Assembly: GCA_029071325.1 (NCBI GenBank) | Contig: JAIEAP010000002.1 | Span: 51,481 to 115,480 of the forward strand | Source of the DNA: Lachnospiraceae bacterium | Lineage (GTDB): Bacteria > Bacillota > Clostridia > Lachnospirales > Lachnospiraceae | Reading direction: 5' to 3' | DNA: 64,000 nt | In this document: positions 17,583 to 25,882 of the stretch, piece after piece | How positions within the stretch are numbered: position 1 is the stretch's first letter | Layout: the number at the start of each line of letters is the position of its first letter | Program-made: the position numbers and the translations under genes | The notes under the pieces: model-generated | Databases searched by the model: none | Told to the model about the DNA's origin: nothing | Seen by the model: the letters and a program-made list of their open reading frames with translations, nothing else

Positions 17583-18488
17583 ATGAGACCACTGGAACGT
17601 CATATCATAGATACCATAAAGGAATGGCAGATGAAGATCGGCTACAGCGAAGGGAGTATGAATCTGTATTACCCAAAAGAAGCGCTGGCGGAGCTTTTGG
17701 AACTGCCGGAGGGGGATCAGAAGCTGGGGAAGGCGCTGGCGAGTTTTACACAGGAGGTGAAACCAAGGCTGGGTGAGATCACGATATCCCATGAGGGAGA
17801 CCGTTACTGCTTTGTGATCCCGGCGGAGGGCTGTGCTTATGTGGCGGAAAAAATACCGGATGCCTTATTCTTACAGTCATTTCTTGCTGTGATCACCGGG
17901 ACAGGCAGCAGCATGGACGACGTGGAGAAATGTTTTGCACAGTACGCCAAAAGCCATGGCGGAAGCTATGTGGTGAGGGAAGCGCATCACCATGGATTGG
18001 GCAAAGTATTTTACTTTGAGTGGGGAGCGGAGGTTTCCGGGGAAGAGAAGGATTCTTATGTTTACTGCGTGGAGGATGATGAGTTTGGTCTGACCTACCA
18101 TCGTTTTACACGGGCGGAATATCGGATGATGGCGGAGGAGGACGTGGAATGCTGTGACGATACCTGCGTCCATCCGGACAGGCTGGCGCGTGTGAACCAT
18201 CAAATACCGGATGAGGACGAGCTGTATGAACTGTCCGAGCTGTTTAAAGTGTTCGGTGATCCCACCAGAATACGGATACTGTTCGTCCTGTTTGAGACAG
18301 AGCTTTGCGTGTGCGATCTGGCGGAAGCACTGCATATGACCCAGTCTGCAATCTCCCATCAGCTTAAGATATTAAAGCAGGCCAAGCTTGTGTCAAGCCG
18401 CAGGGAAGGAAAGTCCGTGTTCTATTTCCTGGCGGACGACCATGTGCGAACCATTATCGACCAGGGAAGGGAGCATATCGAGGAATGA
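17583..18488 (+). CDS. DUF3877-like domain fused to ArsR/SmtB metal-sensor
   Basis: A 301-residue regulator, about three times the usual ArsR length. Residues 1 to about 200 resemble DUF3877 as known from Lachnospiraceae (IIDTIKEWQMKIGYSEGSMNLYYP near the start), function unknown. Residues about 215-301 are an ArsR/SmtB winged helix (LSELFKVFGDPTRIRIL, then the HTH LAEALHMTQSAISHQLKIL). Both classical metal sites appear intact: alpha-3 ELCVCD with Cys242 and Cys244, and alpha-5 D-x-H-x10-H-x2-E with Asp285, His287, His298 and Glu301. It should therefore repress transcription until Zn, Cd or a similar ion binds. Start at 17583 chosen from AGGAGG and the promoter position. No efflux pump is adjacent, so the target is unknown. 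Confidence 0.82.
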   Translation: MRPLERHIIDTIKEWQMKIGYSEGSMNLYYPKEALAELLELPEGDQKLGKALASFTQEVKPRLGEITISHEGDRYCFVIPAEGCAYVAEKIPDALFLQSFLAVITGTGSSMDDVEKCFAQYAKSHGGSYVVREAHHHGLGKVFYFEWGAEVSGEEKDSYVYCVEDDEFGLTYHRFTRAEYRMMAEEDVECCDDTCVHPDRLARVNHQIPDEDELYELSELFKVFGDPTRIRILFVLFETELCVCDLAEALHMTQSAISHQLKILKQAKLVSSRREGKSVFYFLADDHVRTIIDQGREHIEE

Positions 18489-18526
18489 TGCATATCTTAT
18501 ATTGAGCAGGATATAAGGATTGTCAT

Positions 18527-19798
18527 ATGAAAACAATAGAATCAGGCGGGCGGGGACTTTATGTGCAGTATCTTCAGCTCGCACTTAACCGCGCAGGTTA
18601 TCCTACTTTGATTGACGGTATCTTTGGAGAGGGAACCTGTGCTTCTTTGCGCAGATTTTTAGGAGAGCCGGAGGCTGCCTGCCGGGTGGATGAGGCAGTG
18701 TGGGACCGGCTGATTCCTTACCTTAAGGGGTATACGCTGCATGAGATCAGACCCGGCGATACGTATACAGGGATAGCGGGACAGTATGGGACGGATGCGG
18801 CGCATATTATACGGGCAAATCCCACGGTAGATCCCGGCAATCTGGTACCGGGCCGCATCATAAGCGTTCCCTTTGCGTTTGATATTGTACCGGATCAGGT
18901 TCCGATTTCCTCCGAGCTGAATGACTGGATTCTGGAGGGACTTACCGTGCGTTATCCATTCCTGATCCAGGGACAGGTCGGGGAAAGCGTGATGGGGCGG
19001 CGGATTGCTTATTTACAGATTGGAACGGGGTCAAGGGAAGTGTTTTATAATGCATCGTTCCATGCAAACGAGTGGATCACTTCCCTGGTGCTGCTGCGGT
19101 TTGCGGAGGAATATAGTAAAGCGTTTGCAGAGGGGCGAAGCCTTTACAGTGTGAGAGCATCCTGGCTGTTCTATGGATTTAAGCTGTATCTCATGCCCTT
19201 AGTCAATCCTGACGGTGTGGATCTGGTGACCGGAGCGTTGACGGAGGGACCGTCCTATGAAAACGCGGTCAATATTGCAGCGCAGTACCCTAATATACCG
19301 TTCCCCGGCGGCTGGAAAGCGAACATTGAGGGAATAGATTTAAATCTTCAGTTCCCGGCAGGCTGGGAACAGGCAAAAGAAAATAAGTATGCGCAGGGGT
19401 ATACGACGCCTGCCCCCAGGGATTATGTAGGGCCAGAGCCTTTGAGCGCGCCGGAGAGCAAGGCGGTCTACGAATTTACCAGAGCCCATGATTTCAGGCT
19501 GATTCTTGCCTACCATGCCCAGGGCGAGGTCATTTACTGGAAATACCTGGACTATGAACCGGAGGATTCCCGGCGGATCGCGCTGTATTTTGGGGAAGTC
19601 AGCGGCTATGCCGTGGAGCTTACGCCTGCCGGTTCCGGCTATGCGGGCTATAAGGATTGGTTCATTCAGGAATATAACCGTCCCGGTTATACCATAGAGG
19701 TGGGCCGGGGTGTCAGTCCTCTGCCCTTAAGTCAGTTCCCGGGAATCTATTTTAATAACCGGCTCATACTGGAAGGCGGTATGACGGAGCTGGAATGA
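18527..19798 (+). CDS. M14 gamma-D-glutamyl-diaminoacid-type peptidase with PG-binding and LysM domains
   Basis: A zinc carboxypeptidase-family enzyme predicted to cut peptidoglycan stem peptides. Residues 1-60 form a PG_binding_1 domain (VQYLQLALNRAGYPTLIDG), about 75-120 a LysM domain (HEIRPGDTYTGIAGQYG to VPGRIISVP), and about 135-420 the M14 catalytic domain. Zinc ligands are the H-x-x-E in FHANEW and the His in YHAQGE; the catalytic Glu is in TIEVGRG and the specificity segment is LNLQFP. There is no signal peptide. Bacillus endopeptidase I shares this LysM plus M14 layout without export signal and acts in the forespore, so a sporulation or germination role is a reasonable inference. The ribosome site (AAGGATT) is weak. 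Confidence 0.85.
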   Translation: MKTIESGGRGLYVQYLQLALNRAGYPTLIDGIFGEGTCASLRRFLGEPEAACRVDEAVWDRLIPYLKGYTLHEIRPGDTYTGIAGQYGTDAAHIIRANPTVDPGNLVPGRIISVPFAFDIVPDQVPISSELNDWILEGLTVRYPFLIQGQVGESVMGRRIAYLQIGTGSREVFYNASFHANEWITSLVLLRFAEEYSKAFAEGRSLYSVRASWLFYGFKLYLMPLVNPDGVDLVTGALTEGPSYENAVNIAAQYPNIPFPGGWKANIEGIDLNLQFPAGWEQAKENKYAQGYTTPAPRDYVGPEPLSAPESKAVYEFTRAHDFRLILAYHAQGEVIYWKYLDYEPEDSRRIALYFGEVSGYAVELTPAGSGYAGYKDWFIQEYNRPGYTIEVGRGVSPLPLSQFPGIYFNNRLILEGGMTELE

Positions 19799-19893
19799 AC
19801 CGGTATAACGGTTGCCTAAGTTCGTGCATAATGCACAAATTCAAGAATGGTTGTACTTGCTTTACTTTCCAAAGAGGTTTATATTATTTCATG

Positions 19894-20030
19894 GGATGAT
19901 GTCGTTAGACATTATCCCGCCGAATGGCATCCGCCGGAGGCACCGTGACCGCTTGCGGTCAAGGATGATGTCGTCAGACATTATCCCGCCGAATGGCATC
20001 CGCCGAAGGCACCGTGACCGCTTGCGGTCA
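19894..20030 (+). repeat. Two tandem 68-bp repeat units upstream of amylase gene
   Basis: Unit 1 is 19894-19961 and unit 2 is 19963-20030 (69-bp period), differing at about two positions. Each unit has a 5' hairpin (GGATGATGTC, 4-base loop, GACATTATCC with one G-U pair), a central GAATGGCATCCGCC, and a 3' hairpin TGACCGCTTGCGGTCA; in unit 2 the latter extends to CGTGACCGC-TT-GCGGTCACG. A copy also precedes the other amylase-family gene at 51561. Unit 2 ends 26 bp before the amylase start, so both units are likely in its leader. Confidence 0.85.
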
Positions 20031-20056
20031 CGAAATATGTACAAACAGGAGGACTA

Positions 20057-21373
20057 ATGATTATGTGGGCATATGAAAGTGTATTTTATCAGATTTATCC
20101 GTTGGGCTTTTGCGGAGCGCCCTTTGAAAATGACGGAAAGCAGGAAGACAGGATATTAAAGGTGATCGACTGGATTCCGCATCTTGAAAAGCTGGGCGTC
20201 AATGCAATTTATTTTTCACCGGTATTCGAGTCTGATACACATGGATACAATACGAGAGATTATACGAAGATCGACTGCCGCCTGGGCAGTAATGAGGATT
20301 TTAAGCAGGTATGCGATAAGCTCCATGACGCCGGGATCAAGGTGGTGCTGGACGGAGTATTCAATCATGTGGGACGGGGATTCTGGGCATTTCAGGATGT
20401 GCTTAAGAACCGTGAGGGTTCCCGGTACCGCGATTGGTTCCATATAAATTTCGGAGGCAATTCGAATTATAATGACGGCTTGTGGTATGAGGGCTGGGAA
20501 GGAAATTATGATCTGGTGAAGCTGAATCTTCGAAACGAGGAAGTCATTTGCCATATTTTTGACGCGGTGAAGGGCTGGGTCGAGGAGTTTGATATTGACG
20601 GTCTGCGGCTGGATGTGGCATACTGCTTGGATCGTGATTTCTTAAGAAGGCTCCGGCAGTATACGGATTCTCTGAAGGGAGAGTTTTTCCTGCTGGGTGA
20701 GTCGATCCATGGCGATTATAACCAGCTGCTGAATGATGGAATGTGCCATTCGGTGACTAATTATGAGTGCTATAAGGGCTTGTTCTCCAGCTTTAATTCC
20801 ATGAATATGTTTGAAATCTGTCATTCTCTGGCGAGACAGTTTGGACCGGAGAACTGGACGCTGTATAGGGGAAAGCATCTTCTGTCCTTTGTGGATAATC
20901 ATGACGTCACCCGTATTGCAAGCAACTTACAGAATGAAAATCACCTTCCGATTATCTATGCGCTTGCCTTTGGCATGCCGGGAATTCCCTGTGTATATTA
21001 TGGTAGTGAGTGGGGGACAAAGGCGCATAAGAGTGAGGGCGATCCTGCACTTCGTGCCTGCTTTGACAAACCGGAGTTCGGAGAGCTTGCAGCATGGATC
21101 TCACAGCTTGCAGAGGCTAAGAAGAATAGCAAGGCATTGAATTACGGCAATTACCGCAATGTGGTATTGACGAATCATCAGTGCATTTTTGAGCGTGCCT
21201 GTGAGGATGAGCGCGTGATGGTGGCCATCAATGCATCCGATCAGCCATATACCGCGCATTTTGACGCAGGATGCGGAAGGGCAGAGGATCTCATCAGCGG
21301 CAAGCCCCATGATTTTGGCGGCGGAAGCGAGCTGCCGCCGTATTCGGCTGCATACTGGAAGATGGAACGATAG
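20057..21373 (+). CDS. GH13 alpha-amylase-family glycosyl hydrolase (intracellular)
   Basis: A cytoplasmic (no signal peptide) GH13 enzyme of 438 residues that should act on short alpha-glucans such as maltodextrins. The four GH13 regions are visible: DGVFNHVG (I), GLRLDVAYC with the nucleophile Asp (II), LLGESIHG with the acid/base Glu (III), and FVDNHD (IV). It lacks N-terminal carbohydrate-binding modules and ends with a small C-terminal beta domain. AGGAGG (20047-20052) is 4 bp from the ATG at 20057 and 10 bp from an in-frame ATG at 20063, so either may be used. A paralogue lies at 51715-53019. The LRR gene follows after 7 bp. Confidence 0.92.
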   Translation: MIMWAYESVFYQIYPLGFCGAPFENDGKQEDRILKVIDWIPHLEKLGVNAIYFSPVFESDTHGYNTRDYTKIDCRLGSNEDFKQVCDKLHDAGIKVVLDGVFNHVGRGFWAFQDVLKNREGSRYRDWFHINFGGNSNYNDGLWYEGWEGNYDLVKLNLRNEEVICHIFDAVKGWVEEFDIDGLRLDVAYCLDRDFLRRLRQYTDSLKGEFFLLGESIHGDYNQLLNDGMCHSVTNYECYKGLFSSFNSMNMFEICHSLARQFGPENWTLYRGKHLLSFVDNHDVTRIASNLQNENHLPIIYALAFGMPGIPCVYYGSEWGTKAHKSEGDPALRACFDKPEFGELAAWISQLAEAKKNSKALNYGNYRNVVLTNHQCIFERACEDERVMVAINASDQPYTAHFDAGCGRAEDLISGKPHDFGGGSELPPYSAAYWKMER

Positions 21374-21380
21374 ACCGTAA

Positions 21381-22358
21381 ATGAGTATACAGGAAAGGTG
21401 CGAATATCTATATCAGGTTACCCCTGAGGGCAATGCGAAGCTGCTGGCAGTGCGGGGATATGAGCCTTTGATACGGCTGCCGGAAAGTATTGAGGGACAT
21501 CCCCTGACGGCGCTGGGAGAATATGGTTTCTCCCGTCTGAGGGACATCCCATCCGACGCGGTTTGGACGAAGACAGAGGATTCTGACGGTATGCAGCTTC
21601 TGTGCGGCAATGCAGTAGAAGAGGTCTGGCTGCCTGATACAGTTGCAGAGATTGGAGCCCTTGCGTTTTATGACTGCCGGAAGCTGCGGGAGGTGTCCAT
21701 GGGAGCAGGACTTACCTCTCTGGGAAGTGATGCCTTCATGAACTGCCGGGCGCTGGAGCGTGTAGACTTGCGTTGCGGAGTGGACGAGCCAAGCGGGGCT
21801 AAGCTGATCTTACAGCAGGTGAGGATGCAGATGGAGATACGGTTCTGTCTGCCTGACGGCTCGCCGGAAGCGGCGCTGCTCTATCCCGAATACACGGAAG
21901 GGTATCAGGAGATCGGCCCCGCCCACATCTTTGCGCTGCAGATGGAAGGGGAGGGCTTTCGGGCGCGCCAATGCTTTCGGGATCGTGTAGTAGATCTGTC
22001 TGCTTATGATGATGTATTTCCCAGAATCGCTCTGGAGGAAAAGACTATAGTTGCAGGGAAAATGGCTCTGTTGCGCCTTGCCTGGCCGGCGGGATTGACG
22101 GAGGAGCATCGTCTGGACTATGAGGTGTATGTGCGCGCCCATGGATATGCCCTTGCATGCATGCAATTGGAAATGCGCGGCCTGTCCATGCTGCAGCTTT
22201 TATGTGAGCTGCGGCTGCTTGCTCCGGGGGAGCTGGCAGAGATCATCACTGCCGCCTCCCGCATGGAGTGGGCGGAAGGGACGGCGGCTCTGATGCAGTG
22301 GCAGAAGCAGTATTACGGCGGAAGCACCGGAAAACGCTATGATCTCATAGAGTGGTAA
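21381..22358 (+). CDS. Leucine-rich-repeat protein of BspA type
   Basis: A 325-residue protein without signal peptide. Residues about 65-145 contain BspA/LRR_5-type repeats (VEEVWLPDTVAEIGALAFYDC, then LTSLGSDAFMNCRALERVDL). The rest is not recognised; the C-terminal third is helical (LACMQLEMRGLSMLQLL, GELAEIITAASRMEW). It is the first of three tightly spaced genes with a VWA protein and a MoxR-type ATPase, suggesting it supplies a binding or substrate-recognition surface for that pair. It begins 7 bp after the amylase stop with no strong ribosome site, so it is probably translated by coupling. Confidence 0.7.
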   Translation: MSIQERCEYLYQVTPEGNAKLLAVRGYEPLIRLPESIEGHPLTALGEYGFSRLRDIPSDAVWTKTEDSDGMQLLCGNAVEEVWLPDTVAEIGALAFYDCRKLREVSMGAGLTSLGSDAFMNCRALERVDLRCGVDEPSGAKLILQQVRMQMEIRFCLPDGSPEAALLYPEYTEGYQEIGPAHIFALQMEGEGFRARQCFRDRVVDLSAYDDVFPRIALEEKTIVAGKMALLRLAWPAGLTEEHRLDYEVYVRAHGYALACMQLEMRGLSMLQLLCELRLLAPGELAEIITAASRMEWAEGTAALMQWQKQYYGGSTGKRYDLIEW

Positions 22359-22377
22359 CAGATTGGAGGGTGCGTCT

Positions 22378-23706
22378 ATGCAGGGACGTCACATACAGAC
22401 CCAGACAGAATGGGAAGAGGATATGACTGTGCGGATACTGGAGCAGGTGCGGCAGGAATTGTATCTGGATCTACGCTTTTTTGATACGGCGTTGTCTGGG
22501 TTAAAGCCGGTATGCCAGGAAGGGCTGGAGGCCATGGCAACGGACGGAGAATGGCTGCATGTGACTCCGGCGCAGGTCATACGGGTCTATCGGAACAATC
22601 CGCTGTATATGAACCGTGCCTGCCTGCACACCGTGCTGCACTGCGTATTTTCCCATCTGTGGATGCGTGGAAGAAGACAGCCGCGTCTGTGGAACGCGGC
22701 GTGTGATATGGCGGTGGAATATGCGATAGACGCTCTCGGCAGGCAGTCAGTGAGGCGGGCGTTAAGCCTGATCCGGCAGCAGACATACGAGGTGTTTGCT
22801 TCCTTTCAGGAGGGAATTTCTGCGGCAGTGGTATACCGGTGGCTTGCCGGGCTTACGGAGGAGGAACAGCGTGTTCTGGCGCGGGAGTTCTATGTGGATG
22901 ATCACCGGTTCTGGAAGACAGGCGGGCAGAGCACACAGACAGATGAGGACAGGGAGCGGCAGAAGAAGTGGAACCGGATAGCCAGGCAGATGCAGTTGGC
23001 CCGGGACCGAAAGGGAGACGACCCCAGGGAAGGGGAGAAACTCCTGGCTGCGCAGCTTCGGGCGCAGCGCAGCAGGCGGGATTATCGGGATTTCTTAAGA
23101 AAGTTTGCCGCTTTGCAGGAAGAGCTCCGCTGTGACCCGGAGGAATTTGATCTGACGTACTATACCTATGGGCTTAAGGTGTATGGTAATATGCCGCTGA
23201 TCGAGCCGGTGGAGAGCCGGGAGGTCATGCGGATACGGGAGTTTGTCATTGTGGTGGATACCAGTTATTCCACCAGCGGTGAACTGGTGCGGCGGTTCTT
23301 AAGGGAGACGCTGGGGATACTATCTCAGAAGGACAGCTTTCTGAGCCGCAGCGAGATACGGGTGATACAGTGTGACGATCAGGTTCGTACGGACACGGTC
23401 ATTCAAAATGAGCAGGATCTGCACCGGTTTTTGCGCAGCTTTGATCAGGAGTTTGCGCTTGTGGGCGGTGGTGGGACGGATTTTCGCCCGGCGTTTGCTT
23501 ATGTGGATGAACTGCGTAAGTCCGGTGAAATGCGTGATGTGGCGGGATTATTGTATTTTACTGACGGCAAGGGGATATATCCGGCCAGAAGACCCGATTA
23601 TAAATGTGCATTTTTATTCCTGACCGACTATGACGATATGACAGTGCCGCCCTGGGCGATGCGGTTTCGGCTTGAACCGGAGGAATTGGAGGATAGTAAG
23701 GCATGA
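22378..23706 (+). CDS. VWA-like protein with inactive-looking metallopeptidase-type N domain (DUF2201-like)
   Basis: A 442-residue protein. The N-terminal half resembles the putative metallopeptidase domain found ahead of VWA-like domains, but the expected HExxH reads HTVLH (within CLHTVLHCVFSHLW), so catalysis is doubtful. The C-terminal part is VWA-like with MIDAS motif VVDTSYSTSG and the downstream GGGGTDFRPAF and YFTDGKG segments. I chose the ATG at 22378 because the earlier TTG at 22363 contains the ribosome site GGAGGG. The stop codon overlaps the ATPase start (ATGA), so the two are coupled. VWA plus MoxR AAA+ pairs act as chaperones for metal insertion or complex assembly. Confidence 0.82.
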   Translation: MQGRHIQTQTEWEEDMTVRILEQVRQELYLDLRFFDTALSGLKPVCQEGLEAMATDGEWLHVTPAQVIRVYRNNPLYMNRACLHTVLHCVFSHLWMRGRRQPRLWNAACDMAVEYAIDALGRQSVRRALSLIRQQTYEVFASFQEGISAAVVYRWLAGLTEEEQRVLAREFYVDDHRFWKTGGQSTQTDEDRERQKKWNRIARQMQLARDRKGDDPREGEKLLAAQLRAQRSRRDYRDFLRKFAALQEELRCDPEEFDLTYYTYGLKVYGNMPLIEPVESREVMRIREFVIVVDTSYSTSGELVRRFLRETLGILSQKDSFLSRSEIRVIQCDDQVRTDTVIQNEQDLHRFLRSFDQEFALVGGGGTDFRPAFAYVDELRKSGEMRDVAGLLYFTDGKGIYPARRPDYKCAFLFLTDYDDMTVPPWAMRFRLEPEELEDSKA

Positions 23707-25043
23707 ATATAAGAGAGGCAAAGGAAGAGATCAAGCACACGGTGCAGGCATATTTCCGAAAGGACGGGCAGGGAAATTATGTCATGCCGCCGCAGCGCCA
23801 GCGCCCCATTTTGCTGATGGGACCGCCGGGTATCGGCAAGACCCAGATCATGGAACAGATTGCGGGAGAGTGCGGGATCGGTCTGGTATCCTATACCATC
23901 ACCCACCACACGCGCCAGAGCGCGGTAGGGCTGCCTTTTATCCGTGAGCGGCAATTTGGGGGAGCGGTGTATTCCGTGACGGAGTACACCATGAGCGAGA
24001 TCATTGCCAGCGTGTACCGCAAAATAGAGGAGGGATTTCCTGAGGGAATCCTGTTTATTGACGAGATCAATTGCGTGTCGGAGACTCTGGCGCCTACCAT
24101 GCTGCAATTTCTGCAGTGCAAGACCTTTGGTAATCAGGAGGTTCCCTTGGGATGGCTTATTGTGGCGGCGGGCAATCCGCCGGAATACAATAAGTCGGTT
24201 CGGGAATTTGATATGGTAACTTTGGACCGTGTGCGCTGTATTCCTGTGGAGGCGGATCTTAAGGTGTGGAGGAGTTATGCCAGAGAGCATCACATTCACG
24301 GCGCCATTCTCAGTTACCTGGAACTGCGGCCGAAGAATTTCTACCGGGTGGAGGCTGACGTGGACGGTCTGCGCTTTGTGACGGCAAGAGGCTGGGAAGA
24401 TTTAAGCGTCCTCATGAAGGCATATGGTGAGCAGGGGATTGCTGTGACGGAAGAAATCGTCTATGAATTCCTGCGCCATCCGGATGTAGCCCAGGATGTA
24501 GCGGCATACTTTGATCTCTATGAGAAGTACAGGGATGATTATGGAATTGCAGATATTCTTCGGGGCAAAACGGTGCCTGTGGTCTATGAGCGTCTGGAAC
24601 GGGCAGCATTCGATGAGCGCCTTGCCGTGGTGAACCTGCTTTTAGACGGAATCCTTGCAGGGGTGACGCGCTTTTTTGCCCTACAGGATGAGACGGACCG
24701 GGCGTTTGAAGAACTGAAGGCATATCGGAATTCCCCGGATGCAAGACAGGAGGTATTTGAGGAAAAGAAGGCGTCTTTTGATGAGAGAAGACATGTCTAT
24801 GAGGAGACAGAACAGGAATGTATCGTAAGCATAGAACATGCCTTTGACTTTATGGAGGCGGCATTCGGCAGAGGGCAGGAGATGGTGGTCTTCGTGACGG
24901 AGCTTACCATAACGCCGGAGCTTATGCGTTTCCTGGCACAGCATACCTGTGAGCGGTATCTGAACTATAATCAGGAGCTTCTGGTGGGCACGAAGCGGGG
25001 AGAACTTCTGGCGGAGCTGGACCGGTCGGATCTGAATAAATAG
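23703..25043 (+). CDS. MoxR-type AAA+ ATPase
   Basis: A 446-residue AAA+ ATPase with Walker A GPPGIGKT (about residue 39), Walker B ILFIDEINC, sensor-1 IVAAGNPPEYN, and the following FDMVTLDRVR. The C-terminal ~180 residues are helical and charged, unlike the shorter standard MoxR lid, and may bind the VWA partner. It overlaps the VWA gene by 4 bp. Substrate unknown; MoxR-VWA systems use ATP to remodel or activate a client enzyme. The acyl-ACP thioesterase gene begins 19 bp downstream and may share the transcript. Confidence 0.88.
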   Translation: MNIREAKEEIKHTVQAYFRKDGQGNYVMPPQRQRPILLMGPPGIGKTQIMEQIAGECGIGLVSYTITHHTRQSAVGLPFIRERQFGGAVYSVTEYTMSEIIASVYRKIEEGFPEGILFIDEINCVSETLAPTMLQFLQCKTFGNQEVPLGWLIVAAGNPPEYNKSVREFDMVTLDRVRCIPVEADLKVWRSYAREHHIHGAILSYLELRPKNFYRVEADVDGLRFVTARGWEDLSVLMKAYGEQGIAVTEEIVYEFLRHPDVAQDVAAYFDLYEKYRDDYGIADILRGKTVPVVYERLERAAFDERLAVVNLLLDGILAGVTRFFALQDETDRAFEELKAYRNSPDARQEVFEEKKASFDERRHVYEETEQECIVSIEHAFDFMEAAFGRGQEMVVFVTELTITPELMRFLAQHTCERYLNYNQELLVGTKRGELLAELDRSDLNK

Positions 25044-25062
25044 AAGTAAAAGGTGAAATAAG

Positions 25063-25791
25063 ATGATATTTGAAAAAGATTACCTTCCGCAATTCAGGGA
25101 GGCTGACAGAGATGGCAATGTGGGATTGCGGGGATACATGAATTATTTTCAGGACATGGCAACCCATTACATGCACAATATTCAAAAAGGAAATGATACG
25201 CTGCCGGATGAATACGGAATTGTCTGGATGTATACAAAATATAAGATGCAGATAAGACGCAAGGTTGATTTTACAGAAGCACTAAACATGGAAACATGGA
25301 TTCCGGAGGAAAAATCGCCGGCAGTTGTACATCAGAATCTGCTTATTTCCAGGGGCGGGGAAGCGTGTGCCTGGGGATGTGTGGAAAGCTGCCTTTATCA
25401 TCTTGCCAGAAAAAGGCTGGTTCGGCTGAAAGAGATTGATTTTCCAATGGATATAGCAGAAAGCAAAGAATTCGAGATGAAGGGCTTTCAAAAATTGTCA
25501 GTGGATTTAGATGGGATGGAATATGTATATACCCATCAGGTCAGATATACGGATCTGGATAAGACAGGACATATGACAAATCTAAAATATGTGGATTTGT
25601 TTTTGAATGCGTTCGACAGTAAGTTTTTTGAAGAATTTCAGATTGGGGAGTTTGAACTTCATTTTTTGGATCAATGTTTTGAAGGTGAGGTTATTCATGT
25701 GTATAAGAGGATATTCGATGATAGGATTTCTCTGATAGCAATACATGATAGTAAGATTCCCTGTGCTGTTGCTGCTATTTGTGTAAGGTAG
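25063..25791 (+). CDS. Acyl-ACP thioesterase
   Basis: A 242-residue double-hotdog thioesterase releasing fatty acids from acyl carrier protein. The N-terminal hotdog starts with the typical READRDGNVGLRGYMNYFQD and the second hotdog contains VRYTDLDKTGHMTNLKYVD, where the Asn/His pair and a later Cys/Glu region form the active site in FatA-like enzymes. Codon use is more AT-rich than in its neighbours. A ribosome site (AAAGGTG) precedes the ATG. Role: setting the free fatty acid or membrane acyl pool. Confidence 0.87.
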   Translation: MIFEKDYLPQFREADRDGNVGLRGYMNYFQDMATHYMHNIQKGNDTLPDEYGIVWMYTKYKMQIRRKVDFTEALNMETWIPEEKSPAVVHQNLLISRGGEACAWGCVESCLYHLARKRLVRLKEIDFPMDIAESKEFEMKGFQKLSVDLDGMEYVYTHQVRYTDLDKTGHMTNLKYVDLFLNAFDSKFFEEFQIGEFELHFLDQCFEGEVIHVYKRIFDDRISLIAIHDSKIPCAVAAICVR

Positions 25792-25818
25792 AGTATATAT
25801 TTGCAGAGCAAACGTTTA

Positions 25819-25876
25819 TCGACTTCTGCCCCTTTCTATGCTATAATATTTAGATTATAGACTAGAGAAAGGGGCA
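25819..25876 (+). promoter_or_regulatory. Promoter enclosed in a nested inverted repeat whose right arm is the ribosome site
   Basis: Promoter: TCGACT (25819-25824), 17-bp spacer, extended -10 TGC-TATAAT (25842-25847). Outer repeat: TGCCCCTTTCT (25827-25837) with AGAAAGGGGCA (25866-25876), perfect 11 bp. Inner repeat: CTATAAT (25841-25847) with ATTATAG (25854-25860), perfect 7 bp. The right outer arm contains the AGAAAGGGG ribosome site and is followed by TTTT. A transcript from upstream would fold this hairpin and hide the site or terminate; a transcript starting near 25854 lacks the left arm and leaves it free. Confidence 0.75.
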
Positions 25877-25882
25877 TTTTCG

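Noticed and set aside
19894..20030. Tandem repeat as a CRISPR array
   Set aside because: Units are contiguous, with no unique spacers, and only two copies occur; no cas genes are present.
19812..20057. An open frame of about 81 residues across the tandem repeat, with a duplicated peptide ending RRRHRDRLRSR
   Set aside because: It exists only because the 69-bp period keeps the frame; there is no ribosome site, the peptide is arginine-rich junk, and the DNA is better explained by hairpins.
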